Positions 21,800 to 31,754 are shown, counted from the stretch's first letter. The stretch: 64,000 bases of DNA from Paulinella micropora (GCA_019918135.1 WBZZ01000417.1:110001-174000), one strand, 5' to 3'. Translations and numbers: made by a program. Notes: generated by a model from the sequence alone, not told the origin.

Positions 21800-22093
21800 T
21801 TAACTTGAATAGTAGTACGGTGTTCTGAACCGGAGCACTTAATGACTTGCTGAATTTGGCAAATCTGAGTTGTTTTACTTAGACACAGATTGAGGTACAT
21901 AAAAAGGCGCGACACTAAGACGCGTGTCCTGTCCTGACTAATGCACTTGAACTAATCAGCCCAATGGTAATTCTTCAAGTCCATTTCCTACTGTCACTCC
22001 TATCAGTAAAAATATCAGTCCTCAATTGTGAAATTACATGGCCTAATAAATTATAATTACCAATTCTAATCTAACAAAGAACTTGGTATAAAG
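21800..22093 (-). repeat. 5-prime LTR of the copia element
   Basis: Partner of 15778-16071. It contains TACCAAG and a TATA-poor, AT-rich centre. On the coding strand it runs almost directly into the gag ATG at 21788, so the usual tRNA primer-binding site after the LTR is not obvious. Confidence 0.9.
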
Positions 22094-22111
22094 GTTTATA
22101 ATTGAATGCAA

Positions 22112-23224
22112 TTATAAATTGGTCATATCTCTGTCCTTGTTTAGTCGTAATATTGTGGAGAAATTCTTTCTAAATTGGGCTGTTCTATCACTAACCGTAT
22201 TGTTAATCGCTAGGAATGAATAAGGTTCTGCCGTAGCATATTTAACCATATTGTAAAATTCTTTTTTAGTGAGAAAAGGACTTTCATATTCATCTGCCAG
22301 TCTGTCAAGTTCGCTTCTCCTTACTCCATTAAAAATAATCATCCAATGGCAATTAATTCTTATTCTTCGTGGGAGTTGTGTATAACTCTGAGTTGCTACC
22401 CAGACTGACACTTTAGCATGCGTTGAAGCGAAAAACAACTCAGTAAGCACTTCTGATTTGAGAAAAGTTTTATTCTGTGCGATATCATCTAATAACAATA
22501 ATATTTTTGGTGTTTTCTTAAAACCTTTCGTCTTAATCAAATATTTTTGTTTAGTCAATATTTCGCGCATTAGTTCTGGGCGGTCTTCTTTGATTATGTA
22601 GTGTCTTCCAAAATCGGGCACGGACTTAAGCAAAAGACGACTATTCTATCATAAAACCTTTTCAACATGTTCTTTTTGGCGAGTAGATTACAAATCATAA
22701 CTGATTTACCTCCGCCAGTGCTTGCACATATAACCATAGTCCCCATTGCTGGCAATATTCATTCTTTTTGAATAGGAAGCAATTCAACGCCATCTCTTTG
22801 TGTTTTAATTGGTTGTATTTCCAAGTCATTGTTAAATTTGGGCGGTTTTTTGCTATCTAACTCTGTTATTACTGGCCTGTCAATAGTAAATTCCTCGTGG
22901 GCTTTTTCTATGTTGGTTTTCTCCAGATTCTGCTTCAAAAGTGTTTTTCGTGGCAACTTGTTTGCTATTAATCCTTTATGTATAGATCTAGGCATTACTA
23001 TATCATGGGTTTTGAAAATAGTTTGGATTATATCTATAATTATCATATTCAGCACCAAAGGGTTGGGGTGGTGAAGCATAATTGTAGAAATAAGGAGAGT
23101 AAGGACTACCAAAAGCATAATTACTAGGCGGATTAACGACTGGCTTAAAATCTTTTCTTTCTGGGCGAGTTTGGACTTGTCGCGGGATTTCCGCTGAGAA
23201 GTTTCGCGTTAGTTTGCGCTTCAT
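22112..23224 (-). pseudogene. DNA-packaging ATPase (FtsK/HerA type) with N-terminal extension, broken
   Basis: The C-terminal 173 residues (22633-22112) include Walker B (KILLLLDDIAQ at about residues 43-53), VWVATQSYTQLPRRIR and the arginine-rich sensor region typical of virophage and PLV ATPases. The Walker A, STGGGKS, lies just upstream at about 22735-22705 in another frame. A TGA at 22759-22761 separates it in frame from an N-terminal segment (23118-22762), itself joined by a frame change to a Tyr/Pro-rich start (ATG at 23224). It pumps viral DNA into the capsid. Inactive as assembled: one in-frame TGA and two frameshifts. Confidence 0.75.
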
Positions 23225-23230
23225 TTTTGG

Positions 23231-23851
23231 TCATTCTCGCGTCTCTCTCATTCGTTGTTGAATAACGGCTCTATTGTATCTATTAAGCATAAAATTGTTG
23301 TTTGTGTTGTTGCAGATTGTGTTACCTAACAATTCAAAATCATTTTTAGTTGCTAGCATACGATCCCGTCTCTGTTCATTACCTTTAATAAGTGGATTAG
23401 TTTTTGAAGTGCCGATACCTCCATTCTGATCACTTGGCATAAGAAAACGGATAAGTGCTAACATATCTTCTCTTTCATCCTCGGGAGTTTTGCCCATAAT
23501 CTTATCAACCAATTTATCAATAGATCTCATACTATCTACCATTTGGTCATTGGCGACATTTTGTTGTTCTTCGTTTTTTAGATCAGTCTGTGGCGGTTGG
23601 ACTGGTTCTTCAACAAATCCGCTCGTTCTTGGCACTAGTGGCACTGGCAATGGTGCGGGTGCGGGTGTCGCTGGTGGTTCTGGTGCTGGCGTTGCTTGCG
23701 GTGGTGCTGGTGTTGCTTGCGGTGGTGCTGGTGTTGCTTGCGGTGGATTAGTTTTTTCAACTTGACTATCTTTTAACTCTAACTCTTCCAATTGCTTCAT
23801 TTGTTCTGGTGTTAATTTACCCCGCATTTCTTCGTAAATTCTCTTATCCAA
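23231..23851 (-). CDS. Pro/Ala-repeat protein, unrecognised
   Basis: 206 codons intact. Residues 35-75 carry three tandem copies of PPQATPA and Pro/Ala extensions, a flexible spacer. The rest is helical, with a charged start and a C-terminus ending in an Arg-rich stretch. It overlaps the next upstream gene by 8 bases and lies 7 bases from the ATPase gene, so the three are probably cotranscribed. The design (coil, Pro-rich spacer, basic end) resembles a virion scaffold or core protein; that is inference. Confidence 0.55.
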   Translation of the reverse strand: MDKRIYEEMRGKLTPEQMKQLEELELKDSQVEKTNPPQATPAPPQATPAPPQATPAPEPPATPAPAPLPVPLVPRTSGFVEEPVQPPQTDLKNEEQQNVANDQMVDSMRSIDKLVDKIMGKTPEDEREDMLALIRFLMPSDQNGGIGTSKTNPLIKGNEQRRDRMLATKNDFELLGNTICNNTNNNFMLNRYNRAVIQQRMRETRE

Positions 23852-24260
23852 AATATCGTCTGCCTGCTACGTCTGACATACTAGCACCTTGATTTAGTGC
23901 TTGTTTGATGGCCTCTTCCCATCCAACTTTTGGATCGTCATAATTGGAAAGTTTAATTTTCTTTCCAGTTTTCTCTCTCAACGATTTAACAAATCCCTTT
24001 AAGTGCCTCGTTTGGGCGCCTTTATCCTCAAGTACTAGCAAGTTATTGCCCGGTCCAATAGTATCTGCTACTACCATATTGTCTGAGTATGCGATCGGGA
24101 CTTCAACACTAAGATTTATATCTTTTTCTATACTTGGTGGAATATCTTTTGCGCTCTGTGTATTTATTTTTTCTATAAAATTATTAATTGTAGTATCATT
24201 CGCCAATTGAATAAGAGAATATCCTTTCACGCCATCGGCTGTTTCTTGTGATTTCACCAT
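23844..24260 (-). CDS. Unrecognised virion-module protein
   Basis: 138 codons intact, minus strand, overlapping both neighbours by a few bases (23844-23851 and 24254-24260), which indicates tight translational packing. Mixed alpha/beta composition, no Cys clusters, no membrane segment. Located between the PLA2 protein and the Pro-repeat protein. Function unknown. Confidence 0.5.
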   Translation of the reverse strand: MVKSQETADGVKGYSLIQLANDTTINNFIEKINTQSAKDIPPSIEKDINLSVEVPIAYSDNMVVADTIGPGNNLLVLEDKGAQTRHLKGFVKSLREKTGKKIKLSNYDDPKVGWEEAIKQALNQGASMSDVAGRRYFG

Positions 24261-25658
24261 ATTTGATTAAAACCATCAACAAGTTTCGCATATTGTTTAT
24301 TAAGTGTAGCACGATTTACTACTTTATTTACTTTAAATGTTGCATCCTTGTCAAAACTGCCCACATTTTTCATGATACCAATCATGGACATCAATGTTTT
24401 ATCTACATCGCCTATAAATCCATTATACTTCGCATCTGGAGGAGTGGTTTTGATAGTTTTCCAAAACTTCATTGCATCCCAAAAAGATACTCCACTACGA
24501 GCACGTCCCTGTGCTTCCAAGGCCATTCTAGATATATCCGCTTTTGAAAACATTGAGTTGTAATTGTCAAAAATACTCTTGGCAACTTCGGCCGTAGCCA
24601 ATCCATTACTAGTTAGATAATCACTCATATTGGTAAATCTTTCAAAGTATCGTTTATCGGCTAAGTCTTGGACATTATTGTCATCGGACGCATACAATAA
24701 ATCATGTTCAAAAGCAACTAAGTCCAAAGCATCTGCTGGTAGAATGTAAGGAAATTTGCCACGAGTTCTATCTTCTAATTGAAAACGGCTTTCCACTCGT
24801 GTGCCCCCACCATTATAATTACTTCCCGCAGTATGAATTCGTTCTTCTTCCAACTTAATGAGAGCATCTGGTTGAGCAGACCATGTTCTATATATTCCTT
24901 TAAGTGCTTTTGCAAGACCAGCAAGTGTCATAGTCTCTACGCCTGTTTTAAAAACTTGCCACGCGTTTAAAGACATTATTGCAGTGGCTAATCTGCGCGC
25001 ATATTCACTTAATACATAATCACCTATTCTTTGCTGTCCGCTTGCGATCAAAAGAGGATTAGGCGGAGGCAAAGCCTGTGGTGCTTCATTTCTTGCTAGT
25101 GCTAGCAAAAAGGTATTGAGAGCATCTGCTCTTCTTCTTCCAAGTAATCCAACATGCATCGCACGTAGTTGTGGATTGTTGGCAACTAATCTCAATATCT
25201 GCCCCCATGCTAGCCTTCGCACACCATATTGTCCAATACCTGTAGCAGCGTTAAGTAATCTATTAAGTCTGGGACCCATAATTATCTCTTGAATACTTCT
25301 AATAATAGCATTAACAAATCTATCTACACTTCGGGGATCATCAGTGATTTGTGGCACAAGCATCTTGTGTTCGTCGCCTATCTGTGCTTCTATTAAAGCA
25401 TCATCTGGGTGTTTTCTCTCCCACTCTTCTCGGTTTTCTTTCCATTCCTTATATTCCTGCTCCGCTTGCTTTCTATCCTCTCTTCGTATTACGCGAGTTT
25501 TGTCTGCTTTGCCTTTGTTTTTCATATACGTTAAACCCTTATCGGTTAATCGTTTTAAGTCTTCTTCTTTATTCTTGTTTTACCAATTGTGTTATATCAC
25601 GCTTCATTTGCTGGATATTGTCTTCTATGCGCATTATATCATATTTATCGGTAGCCAT
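24254..25658 (-). pseudogene. Virion protein with parvovirus-type phospholipase A2 motif
   Basis: ATG at 25658 starts a 29-codon helical segment, then a frame change in an A run near 25575 leads into the long frame from 25525 (423 codons). At residues 237-241 of that frame, YNGGG fits the calcium-binding loop (YxGxG) of secreted and parvoviral PLA2. About 33 residues on, DLVAFEHDLLY (268-278) gives the His-Asp catalytic pair and downstream Tyr, followed by LADKRYFERF, matching the ADxxF end of the parvoviral VP1 motif. Such domains help virions breach endosomes in parvoviruses and occur in adintoviruses and PLVs. The remaining sequence is helical. Only the N-terminal frame break disrupts it. 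Confidence 0.7.
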
Positions 25659-28607
25659 TGCTCGGTCACGTATGAAAAGACGGGCCTAGATGATGTCTCG
25701 GAAGAGGACTTAGGCTTGGAGGAGGACAGAGAACCCCTCAAGCAGCATAAGCAGATGTCTGATGAAGATTTTCAAGAGGCGGCGCGGAAAATATTGGAAG
25801 AAGGAGTAGGCACGGAGAAGGAGAAGGAGCTTTTAAAAGCCAAATTAGAGGCGAACAAGGAAATTTTTGACCCTCCACATGCAAGTGGTGTCAAGCCTGA
25901 AGATTTCACTGCGGTTATTTACAAAATACCGGGTGCGGAGCCGTCACCGGCACCACGAAGGGCGAATTTGAGTATACATGAGGCGAAGATAGCGGAGGAG
26001 CTAGCAAGACAGCTGCTCAATGAGGACTTTATTGAGAGATCAACATCTCCAATAGTCTCACAACCGAGAATAGTGCCGAAGCCAGGAGGAGAATGGCGCC
26101 TGACAGTTAACTATGCTCGTGTTAACAAGGTGCTGGAGGAAGAGAGAAATCCTCTCCCGACATTAGAAGAAGGAAGGAGAGTACTGCGGAATGCAAAATT
26201 CTATTCGGTCATTGACCTTAAGAATGGCTTCTGGCAGATACCACTGGAGGAAAAGTCCAGATGGCTGACGGCGTTTGTGGTGGGTATGGAAATATATCAA
26301 TGGAAAGTGCTTCCGATGGGCCTCAAGCAAGCCCCAGGATTTTTCCAGAAAGCGATGCAGAAGATGTTGAGCAGTCAGTACGATGATTTGTCTGACGGTG
26401 ACTTTATGAGAAAGCGGGGACAGAAGGCGGGAGAATATGCATTTTGCTATATCGATGACATTATCGTATACTCTAACACAATGGAGGAGCATATCGATCA
26501 TTTGTCCGATATATTCAGGCGCATCGGAGCTTTTGGCCTGAAGTGCAATCTAAAGAAGTGTCAACTTGCCAAGACGAGTGTGACATACTTAGGGTACGAG
26601 ATCTCCCATAATCGAGTCTCGATATCCAAAGAGAAGAGGGAGGAGATTATGAATCGACCGATACCGAAGAACCGCACTCAATCGCACTCATTCCTTGCGA
26701 TGGCGCAATACTATAGCCAGTTTATACCCGATTGGGGTGCAACACGGGCTAAGTTGGAGAAAATGATAGATTTTGGAGACTTTGAGAAGTGGGGCGAAGA
26801 GGCTTTGCAAGCGTTTCATGCGCTCAAAGATCTCATTTACAAAGACCCGAAAGACGGAGGACTGGTGTTAACGATGCCCGACTTTACGAAACAATTCGTA
26901 GTCGATACAGACGCATCTAAGTTTGCGATTGGGGCTGTATTACAACAAGAGGATGAGGAGAAGAAATTACGCCCAATCATGTTTATTAGTAGGAAGTTGT
27001 GTGCGGCGGAGAGAAACTATTGCACAAGGCAAAGAGAGGCGTTGGCGGTAGTATGGGCCCTCAAGAGGCTCAGAGAGTATTTGTGGGGAGGACCTCAATT
27101 TACTGTCAGAACTGATCATCATAACCTGTTATGGTTGATGAATCATGAACAGACTGGACGGCTGGCGCGGTGGCAAGCGTTCTTGTCTTGTTTCGATTTT
27201 ACAATGGTCCATCTACCGGGAAAGCGAAATGTGGTCGCTAGCCTCTCTAGGCTAGAGTTTAACTCAGAAGTATCGGCGTTGGTGTCCACGGTGGAGATGG
27301 AAGACTTGTCCACTGACAAGGTGTATGAGGTCAGCCACATTGAGGCGATGGAGATGGCGAGTGGAGTCCGATATGACCGCACAGGTCTACGGTACAGTCC
27401 ACAAGGCCCGGATCACGGGATATGTTGTGAGCTACATACCCAGGAGGACGCTGAGTGGTCCTATGAGGTATATGAGAATGCGAAGGCGAACATAAGAGAG
27501 GAAGAGGAGACGCAGGATGTTTATGCGGAGCCTCCTCAAGAGCGGAGAAGTGACCTAGACGATGACCCGGAAAGAATCGGGGTACGGCTAGAAGATGGTA
27601 CTATCCATATAGCCTCGCCTACCGCATGGAGGCAACAACAGGCTCAAGATCCGGAGTTTAAAGAACTGATACAGTTATATCAGAACCCGGATGAGCTACG
27701 GATGACGAAAGCGATCAAAGATCAGATGAAGGAGATGGGATGGAGAGATGGTCTACTGTGGCACAAGGGCCTTCACGGTCGCTATGCGTCACAGCCGGAC
27801 AAATGGACCCTTTGGGTACCGGAGAGTCTGAGACGATTTATATTTGTCGCAGCCCACAATTGCCCACTTTTGGCGCATCCGGGTCGACAACGAACTCACA
27901 TGTTCGTAGCGAGGCGATTCTGGTGGAAGAAGATGAAGGAGGAGATAGATCAGGCGGTGGATGCATGCATCCCGTGCAAGATACACAAAACACCACTGAA
28001 GGCAAATTTCGGCCTGATTGGCGAATTTCCTCTTCATGCGGGGATGTTTGAGTTTATACACATTGATCATGTGGGACCTTTCCCAGAATCGAAGGATGGT
28101 GACAAATACCTCCTTACGGCTATTGACAGAGCCACCAACTATGTGTGGATCATCCCTGTCAAAGACGTTACCGGCAAGACGACGGCCGAGGCGCTGATCG
28201 ATAGGATCATCTCACAGATCGGAGTACCAAGAAAGATATGTTCTGATCGAGGCTCGGACTTTAATAACGAGGTCATCGACAAACTATCTAAGTATTACGG
28301 GATGAAATGGCAATATGTTACTGCCTATAACCCGCGAGCAAATGGGAAAATCGAGCGGGTACACAGACCCCTCAAAGCCTCGCTAAAGATGTATTGCACG
28401 AAGAAGGAGAATCAAAGAGCATGGGTCGAGGCAGCACCATCATTTGCGTTTGCAATGAACTGTCTACCCTCTACGGCGTTAGGAGGCTCGAAGAGCTCAA
28501 TCTCGCCATATCAGTTAGTATATGGGCGTGAGCCTGATATCCCGACTTCGCTCCTTCACCCAAAAGACACTTGGGCGGATGCGGATGAGTTGTTTGGGAA
28601 TCATTGA
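25659..28607 (+). CDS. Ty3/gypsy reverse transcriptase, RNase H and integrase
   Basis: The frame is open upstream into viral DNA, but retroelement sequence begins at about 25660-25680. RT: LVPKPGGEWRLTVNYARVN-like block near 26080-26130 and YIDDIIVYSN at about 26449-26478 (catalytic YIDD). RNase H starts at VVDTDASKFAIGAVL near 26895 and includes TDHHNL. The integrase zinc site (H, H, CxxC) is at about 27855-27985, and its core Asp (HIDHVGPF), Asp (SDRGSDF) and Glu (GKIERVH) lie near 28055, 28236 and 28347. All catalytic residues are present. The first residues (TGLDDVSEEDLGLEEDREPL) are an acidic linker. The frame stops at TGA 28605 because of a one-base change; the protein resumes in the next frame. 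Confidence 0.85.
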   Translation, partial: CSVTYEKTGLDDVSEEDLGLEEDREPLKQHKQMSDEDFQEAARKILEEGVGTEKEKELLKAKLEANKEIFDPPHASGVKPEDFTAVIYKIPGAEPSPAPRRANLSIHEAKIAEELARQLLNEDFIERSTSPIVSQPRIVPKPGGEWRLTVNYARVNKVLEEERNPLPTLEEGRRVLRNAKFYSVIDLKNGFWQIPLEEKSRWLTAFVVGMEIYQWKVLPMGLKQAPGFFQKAMQKMLSSQYDDLSDGDFMRKRGQKAGEYAFCYIDDIIVYSNTMEEHIDHLSDIFRRIGAFGLKCNLKKCQLAKTSVTYLGYEISHNRVSISKEKREEIMNRPIPKNRTQSHSFLAMAQYYSQFIPDWGATRAKLEKMIDFGDFEKWGEEALQAFHALKDLIYKDPKDGGLVLTMPDFTKQFVVDTDASKFAIGAVLQQEDEEKKLRPIMFISRKLCAAERNYCTRQREALAVVWALKRLREYLWGGPQFTVRTDHHNLLWLMNHEQTGRLARWQAFLSCFDFTMVHLPGKRNVVASLSRLEFNSEVSALVSTVEMEDLSTDKVYEVSHIEAMEMASGVRYDRTGLRYSPQGPDHGICCELHTQEDAEWSYEVYENAKANIREEEETQDVYAEPPQERRSDLDDDPERIGVRLEDGTIHIASPTAWRQQQAQDPEFKELIQLYQNPDELRMTKAIKDQMKEMGWRDGLLWHKGLHGRYASQPDKWTLWVPESLRRFIFVAAHNCPLLAHPGRQRTHMFVARRFWWKKMKEEIDQAVDACIPCKIHKTPLKANFGLIGEFPLHAGMFEFIHIDHVGPFPESKDGDKYLLTAIDRATNYVWIIPVKDVTGKTTAEALIDRIISQIGVPRKICSDRGSDFNNEVIDKLSKYYGMKWQYVTAYNPRANGKIERVHRPLKASLKMYCTKKENQRAWVEAAPSFAFAMNCLPSTALGGSKSSISPYQLVYGREPDIPTSLLHPKDTWADADELFGNH

Positions 28608-29788
28608 GACTTAGAGTGAAGATGGAGGCGGAACAAATAGTCAGGGCGCATAGAGAGGCGGAGCGCCGAAAGACTGATGCTGAAGGGGTGCGACAAGCGC
28701 ACTTGGATCAGATCAAGTTCCAGGTCGGGGATATTGTACTATTGTACCATCCTCAAGTCCCGAAGGGAGTCAGCTCTAAGCTGTTCACTCACTGGAAAGG
28801 ACCTTATCAGATTATGGAACAGACGGGACCTCTGAATTACAAGATCAGGGGTAGAGGGAAGGTGCAAATTGTGAATGTAAGAAGGCTGATTAAGTATGAT
28901 CCCTTCTTACTGGAAGATGAATCCGTTGAGGAGGCGTTAAAACGGATGAAGGATGATTTCAAAGAGGTGCCGCCCATCCACAAGGAGGCTGGCATAGACC
29001 AAGACGATGCTTATCGGGCACCGATAGCTGAGAAGGAGGAGAGTGAGGTGGACAGCAAGGAGAAGACTGACCGCATAAGCGCGGTGGGGACTCAGTCCAA
29101 GTCTCCGCGAGAGCATAGCGGAAAGAAGGAGAAGATCACAGAGGCGCAGCTAAGGAGAGCGCGGAATGATCTTATCAACGACCAACCGAGGAAGGCGATG
29201 AGGTCGATGAGATCAAAGGACGTCCACCAGGAGGAGGAGGGGACGGACACTGACCCAAACGCGGGCAACGTTGAGATTGTCCATGAGCGATGGAAGGAAG
29301 GCGATGCGATAGCAACCATCGCATGGGTGAAAAATGTTTTCTATCTGATGAGACCAGCGGAACAACATGTCGCTGATGACACTCTCTCAGACTTATACTT
29401 GATGCGGGTCGTGGCGGTCCCACGACAGATGCGTGTCACACGGACACTCAAAATATCATCAGCCGCAAAGATAGTACAACCGATACTCCAGTTCTGGAGA
29501 AGTATGGACCCGGTTGAGGATCCAAAGGCAAGACATTATCTGCCAGTATATAAAGACGCAAAAAGTCTCGAGACATGGGATGATACAATTACTCCCAGAG
29601 ACAAGGATTACACTGCGTGGACCATTCAGACACTGCCAAGAGGAGTGCTTGATGTCCCTTTTGAATTATCGTTGGGCGGAATCCCTAATAAGATCTGGGA
29701 CATTCTCGAACAGTCAAAGTTCGATCTGACTTTTGTTGGTGGTCCTCCACCAGGCAAGGAAATCCGCGCCAGACGACGAAGGCAGTGA
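28607..29788 (+). CDS. Gypsy integrase C-terminal (GPY/F) region and long extension
   Basis: 394 codons in the next frame after the integrase core. Residues 40-105 carry FQVGDIVLLYHP and KLFTHWKGPYQI, the Ty3/gypsy GPY/F module for DNA binding. The following 290 residues are charged and not recognised: Lys/Glu-rich to about residue 200, then a folded-looking domain ending in a basic RARRRRQ tail. No chromodomain is seen. A single-base shift at about 28605 separates it from the core, either mutation, error or programmed frameshift. Stops at TGA 29786. Confidence 0.7.
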   Translation, partial: RLRVKMEAEQIVRAHREAERRKTDAEGVRQAHLDQIKFQVGDIVLLYHPQVPKGVSSKLFTHWKGPYQIMEQTGPLNYKIRGRGKVQIVNVRRLIKYDPFLLEDESVEEALKRMKDDFKEVPPIHKEAGIDQDDAYRAPIAEKEESEVDSKEKTDRISAVGTQSKSPREHSGKKEKITEAQLRRARNDLINDQPRKAMRSMRSKDVHQEEEGTDTDPNAGNVEIVHERWKEGDAIATIAWVKNVFYLMRPAEQHVADDTLSDLYLMRVVAVPRQMRVTRTLKISSAAKIVQPILQFWRSMDPVEDPKARHYLPVYKDAKSLETWDDTITPRDKDYTAWTIQTLPRGVLDVPFELSLGGIPNKIWDILEQSKFDLTFVGGPPPGKEIRARRRRQ

Positions 29789-30767
29789 CAAAGAAACTAT
29801 TTTTCTTTATGCGTCTCAAATAAACTGATTGATTGCCCACGGCGTATCATGATTTGATCATGCATCATCAGTTATCAATATGAATATTAAAAAGACTCAG
29901 TGATATAACTTGGCATTCGATCGCAACATACGAGTGCGAAAGGTCGATCGACGATGATACTACACCGTATACGGGGATCGCCAGTGTATTGAGCGATGGT
30001 GTTCCCGGGTATGACCCTTTCCAAGTCCTGGGATGATGTTCTCGGAAATGAAATGTTCTCTGAAACTTTCATTAAATTATTTTTTACGATAGATTATATA
30101 CTGTCGTACCTGAGCACGGTCAATCTCTACTTGTGTCGGTATATCGCACGGTCGGGTACATACACCTCGACTTCGGATATAGCTATTAGGACTGGCCCCC
30201 TAATACTATATCATAGGATATCCGCCTTATACAAGGGTACTTACGGATCTCCCTGTGAATAATAATAATAATAATGATAATGATAAGAAGAAGAAGGAGA
30301 TCAAAGGGGGAATCGTACTACAGCACCACGTTGCTTGTAATTTTTTTATTAACAGTACGTTTGTTCTTGACATACTGCCGAAAAAAAACTTTGAGGGGAA
30401 GGAGTTCAAAATTTACAAGAAAGGCTAGAGAATCCGCTTTGACGTGCCGTATGAGGATATATTTATCGTCTTTTAGCGTCTATCCGTGGGTCGATGCGCT
30501 GTGTGGCATGACTCCATAGCGCATACTATTTGCAGAAAGAAATCAGAAGGTGTATGACGAAAATGCTATTTCCGTCATAAAATCGGGAGGGGGTACTGTA
30601 GGCATCACCCCCGGATAGCCGGTAAAAAAGTACCTTTTCCTGGTGACAGGTGCACCAGCTTGTTTTTCAGTATTATTTGTCCGGATTGGACCTGATGCCA
30701 TTTTATTCCTGGTCTGTTGCAGTTTTCCTTTTTGGCTTCACTGAGCTAATACAACGAGACATCATTC
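29789..30767. other. Spacer between retroelement and element 2, no gene seen
   Basis: A possible polyadenylation signal (AATAAA at about 29819) follows the retroelement stop. An imperfect ATTGATTTGATCATGCATCA patch, an AAT/GAT/AAG microsatellite at about 30256-30300 and short GC-balanced sequence follow. A clear copy of anything upstream of the Gag gene, as an LTR would require, was not found. No terminal inverted repeat of element 2 could be recognised at its right boundary. Confidence 0.5.
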
Positions 30768-31754
30768 TCATTCTTGAGGACTGTGTTTGGTTGTATTACC
30801 GACTTTTTTCGAGCTATAGTTGGGGGCATTACATTCCTTATTTTTCTCTTTCATATCTTTTTCTTCGTCAATTGGTTTAACAAAATCAGTTTTCAATAAA
30901 TCTCTTGGACTAACTAATTCATCGTTATTTAATATGATTTTAAACCCCTTTCGCCCCTTGACTTTATAAATAATTTTGCTGAAAGTCTTACCACCTTTTG
31001 AGAAAACATTTCTTTTGTTTTCTTTTCTTACGCTATCGCCAACATTAAAGTCGTCTATTAAATTATCTCGTGTTATCGTTTGTTTATTTTTATCTCTCCC
31101 GAAAAATACATCCGATGGTTTAGCCCGTATTCCTCTATGCACTTTATGATTATAAGCATCAACTAAGTCTTAAATATAACTAACCCAATCAAAATTAGGA
31201 TTGGTTTCAAATAAAAGGTAAAGCCATCTCCTAATACTTCTTATCATTCTATCAACAACCGCAAGAGCTCTATGGTCGCCAACTTCAACGACGTCGTGTT
31301 TAATTCCATTTTCAATAAAATATTCACGAGTTGCTCCTTTATATTCTCCCCCGCTGTCAGTAGTAATTGATTTCGGTTTATATTTGATTGATTTCAAGGC
31401 ATAATAGAATTCTTTTGCGGTTTTATTTTTTAATGGAATGATTATTAAATATCGACTATGACAATCGATCCAACAAAGCATCCAAGCATAGCCCTTATTG
31501 CTCCACACGTAGTGTGAGCAGTCCGCATGGCGGAACGTCCCTTTCTTATCTTTTATTTTACTCATATCTGCTAAGTCTAAGAAAACTTGGTCTAATGGCT
31601 TATCAACCCATATAGTATTCCATATTTTCGGGTTCTTTTTCTGATGATGGATTTCAAGTGCTTCTTCTTCTTTTGTTTTAACTACTTCTTCCGTAGGTGT
31701 GCCCCCCGAGACTATTACGATTTTGATTATTAATAATTGTATGTTTATGGTCAA
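30768..31754 (-). pseudogene. Retroviral-type (DDE) integrase of Polinton class, one in-frame TAA
   Basis: 194 codons, then TAA at 31170-31172, then 124 codons in the same frame. The catalytic core spans residues 50-190: first Asp at 60 or 63 (VFLDLADM), second Asp133 in TTDSGGEYKG, and the third position VVDRMIRS with Asp168 where the family has Glu. The segment after the stop (DAYNHKVHRGIRAKPSDVF) matches the region following the core, and the C-terminus has an SH3/chromo-like FNVGDSVR and IYKVKGRKGF. It would integrate element DNA. The Asp for Glu change and the stop both suggest loss of activity. Confidence 0.75.

Larger units (their letters stand above)
15778..22094 (-). mobile_element. 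Ty1/copia LTR retroelement nested in viral element 1
   Basis: Two 294 bp direct repeats (15778-16071 and 21800-22093) flank a minus-strand Gag, CCHC knuckle, protease, integrase and RT/RNase H in copia order. The repeats differ at about seven positions (roughly 2.4 percent), so insertion is not brand-new. TTTATA occurs immediately left of the first LTR (15772-15777) and one base beyond the second (22095-22100), consistent with a target-site duplication. It landed in an intergenic AT-rich gap between the Lys/Pro-rich gene and the ATPase. The internal coding region has several frame breaks. Confidence 0.9.
6660..25658. mobile_element. Viral element 1: PLV-type provirus with telomere resolvase
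   Basis: About 12.7 kb of AT-rich viral DNA once the 6.3 kb copia insertion is removed. Hallmark genes are the double-jelly-roll capsid protein, penton, FtsK/HerA-type packaging ATPase and a PLA2-motif protein, with a tyrosine-recombinase-family telomere resolvase instead of a DDE integrase. The left edge is a 190 bp palindrome directly against retroelement coding sequence. The right edge lacks a matching repeat: a viral ATG sits at 25658 only a few bases from retroelement coding sequence, so that end is truncated. No DNA polymerase or helicase is seen, so some replication genes may be missing or supplied by host or helper. Confidence 0.8.
3174..29788 (+). mobile_element. Ty3/gypsy-like retroelement, split by viral element 1
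   Basis: The left part (3174-6659) has a Gag-like ORF and a retropepsin-like region. The right part (25659-29788) has reverse transcriptase, RNase H, an integrase with zinc finger and a GPY/F-like module. The two parts have the same orientation and similar moderate GC, and the break falls exactly between protease and RT, where a gag-pol polyprotein would be continuous. That both parts are one copy is an inference; they could be different copies joined by recombination or misassembly. I saw no LTR pair between the two flanks. Confidence 0.6.

Noticed and set aside
2300..30700. LTR pair of the gypsy-like element
   Set aside because: By-eye comparison of 2300-3200 with 29790-30700 found no convincing direct repeat; a computed self-alignment would settle it.
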